Part shown: piece after piece, positions 44,852 to 56,038 of the stretch | Layout: each line of letters opens with the position of its first letter | Position numbering within the stretch: position 1 is the first letter of the stretch | NCBI GenBank assembly: GCA_020466095.1 | Contig: CM035807.1 | Coordinates: 37,445,761-37,509,760, forward strand | Reading direction: 5' to 3' | Source: Chlorops oryzae | Taxonomy: Eukaryota > Arthropoda > Insecta > Diptera > Chloropidae | Length of the DNA: 64,000 nucleotides | Program-made: the position numbers and the translations under genes | The notes under the pieces: model-generated | The model's database searches: none | What the model saw: only the letters and a program-made list of their open reading frames with translations | What the model was told of the DNA's origin: nothing

Positions 44852-45729
44852 CATTGTTGCAAGAGTTCTTCGTTTCTAAAGCAGGGTGCCTCATTCAACA
44901 ATTTCTTTGCACCTTGTATATTGTACCGATACATGGGCTTATAAATATCTCGAAATAAACGTTTTTTTTTTCAAAAATTTGTTACTTCTTTTTACTGTGT
45001 TCGTACTCGGTGGCATATGATCGAAAGTAATATTTTATCCATTTTTGATCCAGCCATGTCCCTCTTAGAACCATTCATTCGGGCGGCGGACAATCTAGTT
45101 GATTTTGAAGCCTCATTCAATGAAACTAATTTCAGTGATCATACTATATATTCAATTGATATACAAAAGGAAGAGATCAAAACGCTTCTGTCAGAAGTTC
45201 GGAGCACTTATAATGGGTGCTTGGCGGGACTTAAAGATCCAACAAAAAAAGATCACCGGAGGACATCGCAACGGTCAAATCCAAATATAGTAGCGCATAA
45301 CACACGTATGTGCGATGTCATTCAAAGATTAATGAAATAAATGCTTCTCTCTCTTTGCCAGAGTTGATTACTTCTGACATTCCTGTTCATGAACCTACTC
45401 ATTCGAATATTCGATTGCCACCATGTGACCCTGAAGTCTTTGAGGGAGATTATCAGAGTTGGCCCACCTTTAGAGATCTTTTTACGGCCGTGTATATCCG
45501 TAACTCAAGGCTGAGTCCAGGGGGGTCACTCTGTATCGCGTTTCGAAAAGCAATGCGATTCGAAAGTCAAATGCGATTCGGAGGGAAATCGGTACTCGGT
45601 TGCGCTTTCGCATTTGCTTTCGCAAAATTTCATGAAAAGAAGCAACACTTGTTTTGAAATGTCAAAAAAATAACAGCTGTGACACAAAGGCGCTCTTGGA
45701 AGTAAACAAAAATAATCGCAAATTTTAAA

Positions 45730-46991
45730 ATGGATTCGGTGGCTCAATGGTTTGGCGACGAAGACGGAGTTTCTGAAAGAATACAGAGACGAAGCATCCG
45801 TGACCATGCTGATCCTATGAGCCTCAGTGAAAAAAGGTAATGAAAATGAATTTGTTAAATTCAAAAACTAAATTTATTTTATAACTGCAGCTTCATTGAG
45901 AACTTTAGACTTAACAAGGCAGCGTTCATGTACGTGCTGAACGCAATAGCGCAAGAAATATCGGCTGGTCATAGATCCACGAGTATTCCGGAAATTATAA
46001 AACTTTCGGCGGCGCTCAAAATATTAGGCCAAGGTGGCTACCAGCACCAAATTGGGCAAGATAGACATATTGGCATGGCCCAGCAAACAATGTCCGCTCG
46101 CTTCAATGAGGTCTGGAGTGCTATCGAAAAAATCCTTTGTAGAACCCACATAGTGTTCCAAATGACTGCGGCGGAAGAAAGAGAAGCAAAGAGGGTCTTT
46201 CATCAGAAGTTTGGCATTCCAGGAACAATAGGAGCAGTGGATGGCACTCACATACAAATGATAAGGCCAGCTCTCAACGAGCACTTATATTTCAACCGAA
46301 AATTAAAGCATAGCATGAATGCTATGGTGGTAAGTTGTTATTGTTTTAATTTTAAAAACTTCAATCCGTTAAATCTCCTCTATCACTCTTTAGATATGTG
46401 ACCACAAAATGGTCATTAGAGCGGTTGATGCCCGCTTTGGAGGAGCGTGCCACGACTCGCACGTGTGGAATGTGTCGTCAGAAAGGGAAAAGCTGAAACG
46501 TCGATTCGAAAGTGGTGACAGAGGAACACGAATTCTTGGTAAAATCTCGATTTTTTTTTTTTTTACAATTTTTTAAATAATTTTTAATGGATTGATATAT
46601 TTAAGGTGATTCTGGGTATCCATTGGAGCCGTGGTTGCTAACACCGTACCGGAATGCTGCCGAGAATTCCTTGGAATGCCTTTTTAATGAAAGGCATTCT
46701 AAGGCTCGATCAATTATAGAACGTTGCTTTGGTGTGCTAAAAGCAAGGTTTCGATGTCTCTTGGCTGCAAGGGAGATGCATTATGCTCCAGAGAAAGTTG
46801 TACGTATTATGAACGCTTGCTGTGTTCTTCATAATATATGCATATCGCATAACGTTGAGCAACCATTGAGTGTAGTGGACGAAAGTAGTGATTCATATCC
46901 TCCTTCTGCTTCATCTGTTTCAGACTCAGATAGTAATTTTAATAATATAGCAAGAAATATGAGGGATGAAATAAAAAATTCTATGATATAA
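45730..46991 (+). CDS. Harbinger transposase (HARBI1-like nuclease), four exons
   Basis: Exons 45730-45836, 45891-46329, 46394-46538 and 46606-46991 have GT-AG borders and join in phase into one 358-residue frame without stops, the usual length for this family. DDE residues: D153 (AVDGTH), D203 (GACHDSHVW; D232 in LGDSGYP is also conserved) and E269 (SIIERCFGVLKARF). The N-terminal helical part precedes residues about 60-110 (ALKILGQGGYQHQIGQDRHI and MAQQTMSARFNEV), a helix-turn-helix-like segment. It would catalyse excision and integration at short CWG/TWA targets, together with the Myb-like partner encoded divergently. The tail (about 312-358) is acidic and serine-rich. It appears intact. 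Confidence 0.92.
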
Positions 46992-47139
46992 TTTTAATGT
47001 TTTTATTTTAATTCTGATTTGGTAAAAATCACAATAGTTTTGGATTATAAAAAATTAAAATTATTCAGGCACTTCGTTGCGTAAATATAAAAAAAAAAAT
47101 TCTTGTCTTAACCTAAAAAAAAAAGGATATCGACTAGTT

Positions 47140-48032
47140 TCAGTCTTTTTGTTCGTCTACTCGTTTCGACTCCAAAATAAGTATTTGTTGTTTCAGCTCA
47201 ATTTTCTGTTTTTTAAGCTCGAACTTTTTTAAGTCTGTTTCTTTCTTATGTTCAAATTTTCTTTTCGATAGTCTGAGCTTGCTCTCCGCAATGTCTTTTG
47301 TTTTCTGTAAAACCTTTGATATATCTTTCAAGGTGTCAGATATTTCGTTCAATTTTGCCATTGATCCTTCCTGATACAAGATTTGATTTTCAACTTGCTT
47401 TTTCAGCAATTGATCTCTCCCCCCTACAGTTGGACCGGAACGTGATCGATGAGGCGTGCTAAAATCTCTCGAAGATACGTTTTCATTCGCTTCACGATTT
47501 CCTTCTACTAATTCGATAGGCAAATCTTGCAGAACATTTGAGATCTCAGCCGCTCCGAAGTTTTGCGTGCCACTTACTCCACGCACCGTTTCCTCCATCG
47601 ACAGTAACTGCACAATGCTTTCTTCCATAGGCGTTAAAGGGCAATAATGCGATTGTCCACCACCGTTTGTTCTTCCTCATTTTCGCCTTAAGGTGGTTTT
47701 TGTAGTCTGCCCACACCTTGAATTTTTATAAGTTGTACATTTATCAAAAAAAAATTTAAAGTTATTACACACTTTTTTCCACCCAATAACATCACGGACA
47801 GGCGGTCCGGCGGCATTAAGGTCTTCCACTAATCGCTTCCAAAGATTTATAGCTACACTCTTCCCATTTGCTGTGTTCAGCTTGCCTTTTGCCAAATCGG
47901 AATGCTCCTTCATGAAATCAATAAGTATTTCAAATTGAGCTGCTTTCGTGTACGCATTTTTCTTCGAATCCCTATACAAAAATTATCCCAATGAAAATAG
48001 CAAAATCGTCAGTTCTTTAATTCAACTTACAT
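47140..48032 (-). pseudogene. Harbinger Myb/SANT-like DNA-binding protein, one nonsense codon
   Basis: Minus strand. The body (47140-47979) starts with a Myb/SANT-like domain (AAQFEILIDFMKEHSDLAKG, VAINLWKRLVEDLN, WKKVCNNFKFFF), then TNGGGQSHYCPLTPMEESIV, which is typical of these proteins. The C-terminal coiled coil is lysine-, glutamate- and glutamine-rich. A TGA at 47677-47679 separates the two halves in the same frame. The start codon appears to be made by splicing: a donor at 48025-48030 leaves AT, the acceptor at 47972-47973 adds G, giving MDSKKNAYT. The protein normally helps nuclear import and end recognition of the nuclease. Confidence 0.82.
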
Positions 48033-48049
48033 ATTTCTCGCTTGCGCAC

Positions 48050-49880
48050 GGTGTTACGAAACCGTTGTCTGCCATAGTGGCTCATGCTACCGAAGCCTTG
48101 CTGCATAACTATTTCGACTAGCTTCTGGGCTGGGGTGGGCTTTGCCTCGTCACATGAACGACGGTCGTCTCGCAGCAAAAAGTGTATGCAGCTATTTAGA
48201 TATTAAATCACCTTCGTTTTCTTGAAAAGGTAGATTGATTTTGTGAACGTCAGAAACTAGAAACAAATTTTGAAGATTTTTGCCACAGTGCAAAAGAGAA
48301 AAAGACTAAAGGATGCAAGATCCCGATGACGTGCTGCTACATTGAATGCCATGACTAAGATATTGTTCGCCAGGCTTCTATACCCTCCTCAACCTAATAA
48401 CCATGTGAAATTTTTTTAGTTATCCCTATTTCAATCACCAGAAACCGACTCTAACCTGCTTCACCAATAAAATTTACTCAATCCATTTTCAAATTTTTCT
48501 TTTAATTCATTAAACTTAGTTCGTTTTTGCTGTACATCTTAAGTCACTAGTATATTACAATTAATTATTCCGTAATTTCGTTTTCTTTTTTTTCTCTTTT
48601 TTCTTCTATTGTTTTCTACATAGATCCAATTTAATCAAAGAACGAAGAAATTAAAAAAAATTCTTCCATTTACAAAAATATTTGCTTCTAATGTTTGCTT
48701 CGGGCACGATAACGCCCTTACTGTACTGCTTTGCGACAACGAATCTGTTGTAGTTGCAGATTCCAAAAAAAAACAACACAAACTTTGTTCTCCTATTCAG
48801 CCTGCGCTAAAAGTTATCAGATATTGGAATGCTGGCTTGTCCAGACTAGCTATGCTACATCATCATGGCCTTCTCTTGGTATTAAATATACATACAGCTC
48901 AAATTTATATTTCGGAGATCAAAACGTTTAAGTATGACTCACCCTTCAATACGGTTTATCGAGTTGAAATTTTCGATGTCAGCTGCATCCAGGCGCCTGC
49001 ATTTCGCTGGGATCGAAGCTACATATGATCGGCTAATAAAGCAAGTTAGTCGAATAATTACTTTTAATCGCTTTGATCGATTGCTGTACAGATAATAAAA
49101 TTTTAGTATTCACATTGGCTGATGATCTAGCATACTTAGCTGAGGTATTCTTGTTCGCTAGGCTATAACTAAAACAAAATATAGGATGCTCTAAATGATC
49201 GGCAGTAGTGGATTGTAAGCGTGGAGACGATTTCCTCCCCATTGAGATCGGAATGATGAGTAGCTTAATGGGAATCGTGGCGGATTCACAAGCCGTAGAC
49301 AGTCGAGAATATTTCCTACAAAGCCATCGCCGTAGAGTGTGGAGCTGGGAACACGGTTGCTGGACTTTTTCCCGGGGGCTTCTTTTATGCCTAGCCGATG
49401 ATGCTTTGCTTGGATTTTTGGTTATGTCTCAGCGGCCGCGCGGCAACGTGCAAACGCCGTCGTTAAGAGGAAATTTCGCGTAATTCCTTCCACTACGCAA
49501 GCAATCTGTGCTTCGCCTCAGAAATGGGACACGATCGAGGAAGCGCTTTTTCCCGTCGAATCCATTATCCAGAATAGATTTGGATGCGGCCAGAATTTTC
49601 GGATTCAAAACTCTTGGAATTTTTCTTTTCAGAAGAAACGTCCGACTTCGCGTGTCCTTCTCAGTTCTCCCCTCTTTTCTTTTTTTTTCTTTTTTTTTCT
49701 TTTTCTTTCCACAGTGCTGTCTCTCTCCACAAGTACCCGTACCCTTTTTATTTTTCAAGTAAAGGCTAGGTTATACTCTTCAAATATAGTTCAGCTTACT
49801 TAAGACTAGTATTTGCTGTCAAGGAATTGCTGCCGCCACCTATTCTGTTATCTAACAAGAATTTCTTATGTTTTAAGGGA
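48050..49880. other. unexplained interior of the Harbinger element
   Basis: About 1.8 kb lies between the Myb-like gene and the right terminus. It contains no recognised domain. A T-rich and CT-rich tract spans 49670-49730. Autonomous Harbingers are usually shorter, so a further insertion may lie here, but I found no ends or target duplication. Confidence 0.35.
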
Positions 49881-50744
49881 ATAGTACGACGACTCTTACA
49901 ACGGTCAGCAGCTGTCGAACTCAATTTGCTACTTTCGAATGAGTTTGACATGCGCTTTCGCATTACAGAGTACCCAATATGCGAAAGGGCGAAAAGGGGA
50001 AAAATTGAAATGCGAAAATCGCATTACAGAGTACCAAATACTCAAATTCGGAAATTTTTGCGATACGAAACGCGATACAGAGTGACCCCCCAGTTGAAAA
50101 ACTTTTTCATTTGCTACAGAAAACGAGTTCTGAAGCGAAGGAAATCGTTGAAAAGTCTCCTTTGACTAACGATGGATTTGAGCAAGCATGGCAGAATATC
50201 AAAGATCGATATGAAAATCGACGCGTTCTTATTAATAGTCAGCTGAAAATTCTTAATAATTTAACTCCTGTCAAAAGCGAATCTGGAGAAAAAATCAAAG
50301 AACTCCAACGCAAAATTAACAATTGTCGCTCTGTTCTCGTTCAGCAGGGGATTGATATTGATAGTTGGGACGCTAATTTTGTTTCATCTCAGTTGCCAGG
50401 AATAACTCTTTCAATGTGGGAACAGTCGATTGATTCCAAATCAGAGATAGTTATATGGGAAGTTTTGGACAATTTTCTCACGCAAAGATTCCAATCGCTT
50501 GAATCTATTCAAGACCTTAAAGGTACCACTTCTGACGCAAAAAAGGCAAATGTTCCAACGGGGAAGCCCAAATCTAAGCAATCGTTTCATACAAACGTTT
50601 CCACCACGACAGCAGACTGCAAAATGTGTGACGGAAAGCACTCAATACGTATTTGTCATAAATTTTTAGAATTGAGCATCAGCGATCGCATAACGACTAT
50701 CAAGCGTTTACATCTTTGCACAAACTGTTTAGCAGCGTCGCAAA

Positions 50745-51681
50745 AAACGACACAATACATTGCTTCATCTTGAGGTGGCCGAAACCCCAAAGCCGTCTCA
50801 AGCTTCGGCGTTGAATGCTTCCAATATCAGAGGACCTAGCCAATCCACTCCACCAACGACTCCATTAGCGAATTCGACTCAAATTCAAGCATCATGTAAC
50901 AACTTCGTTGTAACACATGATCAATCCTGTTATTTCAATCAGGCGGAAAGTGTCCTTTTAGGAATAGCTATGGTGGAAGTTTGCATTGGCGGTTTAACTT
51001 ATATGGCACGAGCATTAATTGATTCAGGTTCGGAAGGAACCTTCATCTCTGAAAGATTTCAAAATACCCTTAAAATTCCAACTTTCTCCCTTCAAGCTAA
51101 TATTTCAGGTTTAAATGGCGTAATTTCCGCCCAAAGTACCAAAGGATGTAATTTCATGCTTCGATCGATGGTCAACGAAACCTTTAAAATTCCCGTTACT
51201 GCGTTAATCGTGCCTGGATGGACAGCTAATTTACCAAGGTTTTCCTTTAGCCCATTGTTGTACGAAAAGCTTCCAAATTTCCAGTTAGCAGATCCTAATT
51301 TTAATAAAAGCTCTCAAGTAGACATTTTGTTAGGAGGCGATGTTTATCCCTTAATCATCTTTGAGGGAATAAAGCGCAACTTTATGGGCTTACTTATGTT
51401 ATCATTCAAGAAACTGCCTTTGGATGGATCCTCACAGGACCCATACCAAACGCCTCTTTACAACATCCTCGTTTCATTGTTTCGTATTTTAATGAAGTTT
51501 CTTTGAGTGAACAGCTAGCCAAGTTTTGGTAGATTGAGGACCTGCCGGCATCGCGACGATTAACTGATGCTGACGACTTTTGCGAAAAACTCTATACTGA
51601 AACTACGTGTAGAAATAGCGATGGACGATACATTGTACGTTTGCCATTTAAATCCGACTTTCTGAACGAACTATCATTGGG
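50745..51681 (+). pseudogene. BEL/Pao protease and start of Pol
   Basis: ARALIDSGSEGTFISERF holds the DSG active site of the Pao-type aspartic protease, followed by the second block VDILLGGDVYPLIIF. A frameshift near 51390-51405 leads to FGWILTGP and the segment before the reverse transcriptase. In-frame stops occur at about 51528 and 51682. The enzyme processes the Gag-Pol polyprotein, and this copy is inactive. Confidence 0.85.
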
Positions 51682-51699
51682 ATAATCACGCAGTTCAGC

Positions 51700-52640
51700 T
51701 ATATGTCAGTTCCTACGGCTTGAAACGAGACTTAGTCGTCAGCCCGAGCTTAAGAAATATTATGATGCCGTATTGAGCGAATATATCGATCTGAATCACA
51801 TGCAACTGACCAGTCCTCGAGCGAACCCGAATCCACCAAATAGCAAATACTATTTGACGCATCATGCAGTGGTTAAGGAAGAGAGCGTTTCCACAAAACT
51901 GCGAGTCGTTTTTAATGCATCGCACCCAACATCAAGTGGGCTTAGTCTAAATGACGTTTTACGCATTGGTCCGTCCTTACAAAATGACTTAACGTTACTC
52001 ATATCCAAATGGCGATTTTTTAAATATGTTTTCAATGCCGATATTACGAAAATGTATCGACAAATTTTAATCCATCCTGATCACACCCCCTTTCAGCGGA
52101 TAATTTTTCGAACTGCACCTGATTCACCCTTACAAGATTTCGAACTCAAAACCGTCACCTTTGGGATTAATTGTGCTCCATATTTAGCCATTAGAACACT
52201 TCTACAATTGGCCTCCGATGTTGAACTAAAATTTCCACTAGCAACTCAAATTATTCGCCACTATATGTACGTTGATGATGTTCTCGCTGGAGGACACGAT
52301 ATCGAGACAACTATTCAAAAGAGAAATCAATTAGCTGAGGTCCTAAGTCAAGCAGGATTTGACCTAAGGAAATGGACTTCCAATTCTAAAGATATTTTGA
52401 TCAATATTCCTAGTACTCAACTTTTACATTCTGATTTTCTCACTTTAGATGAAGCCAGTCAAGCCAAAACTCTAGGAATTCGCTGGAATGCCTGCACTGA
52501 CCATTTTTACTGCAAGGTCGAACCGATCGAACTCGAAAACGGTAAAACCAAGAGACAACTCTTGTCCACCATAGCGAAGTAATTTGATCCCGCTGGATGG
52601 TTGGCACCAATCATCGTTGTAGGAAAATTAATAATGCAGC
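51700..52640 (+). pseudogene. BEL/Pao reverse transcriptase
   Basis: A 269-residue frame (from 51773) with KLRVVFNASHPTSSG, VFNADITKMYRQI, VTFGINCAPYLAIRTLLQL and the catalytic MYVDDVLAG, all in order. It is followed by the region before Peptidase A17 (LRKWTSNSKDIL, AKTLGIRWN). The frame ends at a TAA (52580-52582), after which FDPAGWLAPIIV continues in the same frame, so this is a nonsense mutation. The RT core itself reads through cleanly. Confidence 0.9.
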
Positions 52641-53451
52641 AAATTTAGTTAGAAAAAACCACTTGGGATGAAACTGTTTCCGAGGCCTGTCTGTCTCAAT
52701 TTCGCACGTTCATCAATAATCTTTCCCACATTCAACACATTCAAATCCCTCGCTGGCTTCGCTATACTCCATCCTCCACCGTACAGATTCACGCATTCTG
52801 TGATGCGTCTACTTTAGCATTCGCTACCTGTATCTACCTACGTACCAATCACAAAAATCCAATTCATTCATCCCTTCTTTTTGCAAAAACTAGGGTTGCT
52901 CCAATCAAAACGATATCTCTGCCACGTTTAGAACTTTATTGGCTGAAACAGTTTCAATTATTCAAAATCGTCTCGAAGTCAACATCGATGATATTTATTG
53001 TTGGACTGATTCGACTATCGTTTTGTCTTGGCTTAAAAAGCCTCCATGTACCTGGACGACCTTTGTGGCCAACCGTTTGTCCAAAATAACCTCCTTATTG
53101 AAGAATTCCAAATGGGGTCACGTGCGGTCTGAAGCAAATCCAGCTGATCTGGCCAGCAGAGGAACTTCTCCGCAAACACTAGCAGGGAGCGACATATGGT
53201 GGCGGGCATATGTTCGCTTTATCAACCGAGCCTATCACTACAGTAGAAATGAAGCCAAACAAGTCAGTATTCACGCTTACTGTAAACTCCGAAGATATTT
53301 TGGACAGGTTTTCCTGTTTATCTCGAGCCTATAAAGTGCTCTGCTATGTTTTTCGATTTTATTTCAAAACCCGTAAAACCGATAAGTCAAAGATTTTTTA
53401 TGCTTCCATAGCTTTAATGCATAGAAAAATCCGTTTCGTAAAAAATAGATT
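52641..53451 (+). pseudogene. BEL/Pao RNase H and following region
   Basis: QIHAFCDASTLAFATCIYLR is the first RNase H block; later (52939-53334) come CWTDSTIVLSWLKK and RSEANPADLASRG, with the D of TDS and the NPAD block. Stops and frame changes occur near 52646 and 52930, and between 53180 and 53220. The region continues to VKNRL, where a 170-bp MITE is inserted. Confidence 0.82.
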
Positions 53452-53621
53452 AGGGGTATTCACAAAGGCGTGTTAAATACGTTGGAAAGTTGGAAAATCG
53501 GAAAAATTCGACTTCTTAAAATTTTTTTAAACTTTTTTTGTATCTTGCACATGTTTTTAAGCAGTTAAGATTTTCCGATTTTCCGACTTTACTATATTCC
53601 GACGCCTTTGTGAATACCCCT
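53452..53621. mobile_element. 170-bp MITE with AGGGGTATTCACAAAGGCG ends
   Basis: Perfect inverted termini (AGGGGTATTCACAAAGGCGT) and a 3-bp duplication ATT (53449-53451 and 53622-53624). The interior is also partly palindromic (GGAAAATCGGAAAA and its complement). Removing it reconnects the BEL Pol frame. Confidence 0.85.
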
Positions 53622-53793
53622 ATTGATTCGATTGGCTCAAGAAACAAAATTCCAATACGATCGACAACGTCTTCTAAACAGACAAACACTATCTACCAAG
53701 AGCCATTTGCTTCCGCTCAATGCTTATGTAGATAACGAAATGATCCTACGAGCCAACGGTCGCTTACCTAGCTCAGAATTCTTATCATATAAC

Positions 53794-54792
53794 CAGGGCT
53801 GCCAGATGATTTTTGGCTAAAACCGTCACTTTTTAACAGAAAAATCGTCAAAATCGGCATTGAACTTTAAAAAATCGTCAAAAAAAGCGCAGTTAAAAAA
53901 AATGTTTTAAAAAGGAAATTTGTCTTTATTGAGTTCATTTTTGTACTCAAAAAAAGATAAATAACAGAAGTATGCTTTCAGCGTTTGTAATATTTGTAAA
54001 ACATACGAAGAAAATCTAACATAATTATGCTTTGAGCATTTTTATAATATGAACATAAACTTTTTAATATATATTAGTATTGAATTCATTAGTGTAGGTA
54101 TATAAAACTTTAATATTAATCAAGCCTTTAACTTCGCGTAAAACCGTTAAGGTTTTTAGTTAATGAGAAATGAGAAAAAACATTGCACTACTAATTTTAT
54201 AATAACTTTTGAATCGTTTGTCTCATTTACACCAGCTTAGGCTTATTTTGAAGGCAATTAAATTAAATACTATGACACTCTTATAATTATTCGAAACGGA
54301 TTTGCAACGATAACTTTAACACTGGATGTCACCATTAATGCTGATAAAAATTATATGTAAGTGTTTTCGAAAGGAAACGAAATGACAAAAAACCAGAAGT
54401 TTGCGAAGTTGGCTGTGATTGTATTGAAAGTGACACAGTTAGTTTCGAATAATTATAAGAGTGTCATAAATGTCAGTATCTGCTTAAATTTAATTTTGAT
54501 TAGAGTTTTACATCAAAATCTACGTTATAAAATTCTTTATTAAGGTGCACTCACATGGTGGCTCGCGCCAAAATTTGGTCGAAGTTGCAGCTATAGTTCT
54601 ATATGGTATGAATCGTGCAAATTTGATTGCCATCTGTTTTATTTTTACTATTGTTACCACACATGGTCAGATTGATTTAAAAAACGTCAATTATTGGGTA
54701 TTTTTGGGGCAAAAATCGTCAAATCGGTAAAATGCATATTTGGCATAAAAAATCGTCAAATGACGATAAAATCGGGCTATCTGGCAGCCCTG
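53794..54792. mobile_element. non-autonomous hAT element, copy B
   Basis: The termini CAGGGCTGCCAGAT and ATCTGGCAGCCCTG are flanked by CATATAAC (53786-53793 and 54793-54800). Same family as 9346-10321. It lies inside the BEL integrase N-terminal region. Confidence 0.9.
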
Positions 54793-54800
54793 CATATAAC

Positions 54801-55928
54801 GAGTCACATCCGATCATATTGCCCTATAATTGTCGGTTCACTAAACTGCTTGTCCAACGCACCCATCGAATTACGCTTCATGGAGGTAATTCGCTAATGT
54901 TGCGGTTGATTCGACAGGAGTTTTGGATCCCTCGAATTCGAAATCTTGTTAAGGCCATAATTCACCAATGTAAAATCTGTGTTGTTGAGCGGAAAAGAGT
55001 TCAAATTCAAATGATGTCAGCACTGCCACCTGAGCGTTGCTCCTTGTCAAGACCATTCTGTAACACCGGCATAGATTTCACGGGCCCCGTTGAAATTAGA
55101 TCATTCCGTGGCCGCGGATGTCGCATCACGAAAGGGTACGTTTGCGTATTTGTGTGTTTTTCTACTAAAGCTATACATTTGGAGGCCACTTCTGATCTTT
55201 CCACAGATACCTTTCTTGCAGCCTTTCATAGATTTGTTTCTCGACGAGGATGTCCTGCCAAAATCTACTCTGACAATGGCACTAATTTTGTAGGGGCCGC
55301 GAAAATGCTTCAATCTGAATATGATACATTCATTCGCTCCGTTTCAAATCTTGTTACATCGAAATATCTTCCGACTAACATCTCCTGGAATTTCATCCCA
55401 CCAGGCGCGCCTCATATGGGGGGTCTGTGGGAAGCTGGAGTTAAAAGCTTCAAGCTCCATTTTCGCAAATGCGCAGGCCCTTTAAGATTCACATTCGAAG
55501 AATTGCAAACGCCTCTCGCAAGAATTGAAGCATGTTTGAACTCTCGTCCTCTAAGTCCCCAATCTTCCGATTCCAATGATCTAGCCCCTCTCACTCCGGG
55601 TCATTTTTTAACCGGAGGACCTATTTTAGCAGTGCCTGAACCGTGCATGCTAGACTCGCCCCTTTCTTTCATTAATCGCTGGCGCATAGTAAAAGCACTT
55701 AGTAATCAGATTTGCGAGCGCTGGAAAGCAGAATATTTATCTGAGCTCCATAAAAGGCACCGGTGGAAGTTTCCTATGGAAAATTTGAAAGTCAGTGATT
55801 TTGTAGTTATACGACAGGACAACTTGCCCACCACCGAATGGCGTTTAGGCCGCACAACGAAGGTTCATCCGGGAAAAGACCACCGAGTACGAATTGCAGA
55901 TATTCCAACAGAAAAGGGGGTACTGTAA
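54801..55928 (+). pseudogene. BEL/Pao integrase
   Basis: The zinc-binding HHCC region is split by the hAT: HPIILPYNC..., THRITLHGGN, then HQCKICVVERKR. The catalytic core is complete: NTGIDFTGPVE (D), KIYSDNGTNFVG (D) and GLWEAGVKS (E). A C-terminal part follows, with HRWKFPMENLKVSDFVVI. The open frame actually starts inside the hAT terminus at 54732, so its first 20 or so residues are foreign. The frame is intact from 54801 to the stop at 55926-55928. The part of the integrase region before 53794 (LSTKSHLLPLNAYVDNEMIL) is on the other side of the insertion. Confidence 0.88.
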
Positions 55929-56038
55929 CTGATTGAGGGTCGTGTTGTTGTGGGCAGTGGCGGTTCGACACGTGGCATAGCGGCTAGCTCGCCGTATTTG
56001 GGCGTAGGCTTTTGTCACCCCGCACATCAACCCAATCA
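55929..56038 (+). other. possible start of a different 3' LTR
   Basis: After the integrase stop comes AAAAGGGGGTAC-type purine sequence (about 55912-55923) followed by TGTAACTGATTGAGGG. This could be a polypurine tract and LTR start, but it does not match the TGTTTACG LTR at 42746. It is cut off after about 115 bases by the 2.1-kb repeat unit. Confidence 0.35.

Larger units (their letters stand above)
43196..45016 (+). other. BEL untranslated leader, interrupted
   Basis: A long AT-rich leader, typical of BEL elements, with the TGGTGCTCTCATTCCCG block at about 43850 and an A-run at 43774. It is split by a hAT remnant at 43961-44851. No upstream ORF of note. Confidence 0.55.
45521..50090. mobile_element. 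PIF/Harbinger DNA transposon, near-complete
   Basis: The terminal inverted repeat GGGGGTCACTCTGTATCGCG is perfect at both ends, and the flanking CAG duplication (45518-45520 and 50091-50093) is the target type expected for this superfamily. It carries both genes typical of autonomous members, in opposite orientation: the nuclease (45730-46991) and the Myb/SANT-like protein (47140-48032). Its insertion splits BEL Gag after CTGAGTCC. Confidence 0.93.
45017..50770 (+). pseudogene. BEL/Pao Gag, interrupted by a Harbinger element
   Basis: Part one (45017-45519) has the N-terminal region (YNGCLAGLKDP) and, after a frameshift near 45335, PEVFEGDYQSWPTFRDLF, a hallmark of Pao Gag. The Harbinger insertion follows (45521-50090). 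Part two resumes at 50091 in frame across the duplicated CAG, with AKEIVEKSPLTNDGFEQAW, LNNLTPVKSESGEKIKELQR and a partial zinc-knuckle cluster (CKMCDGKHSIRICHKF, CTNCLAAS). Within that cluster a deletion and frameshift remove the last knuckle (about 50740), and the continuing frame has NTLLHLEVAE. Gag would have formed the particle. Confidence 0.85.
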
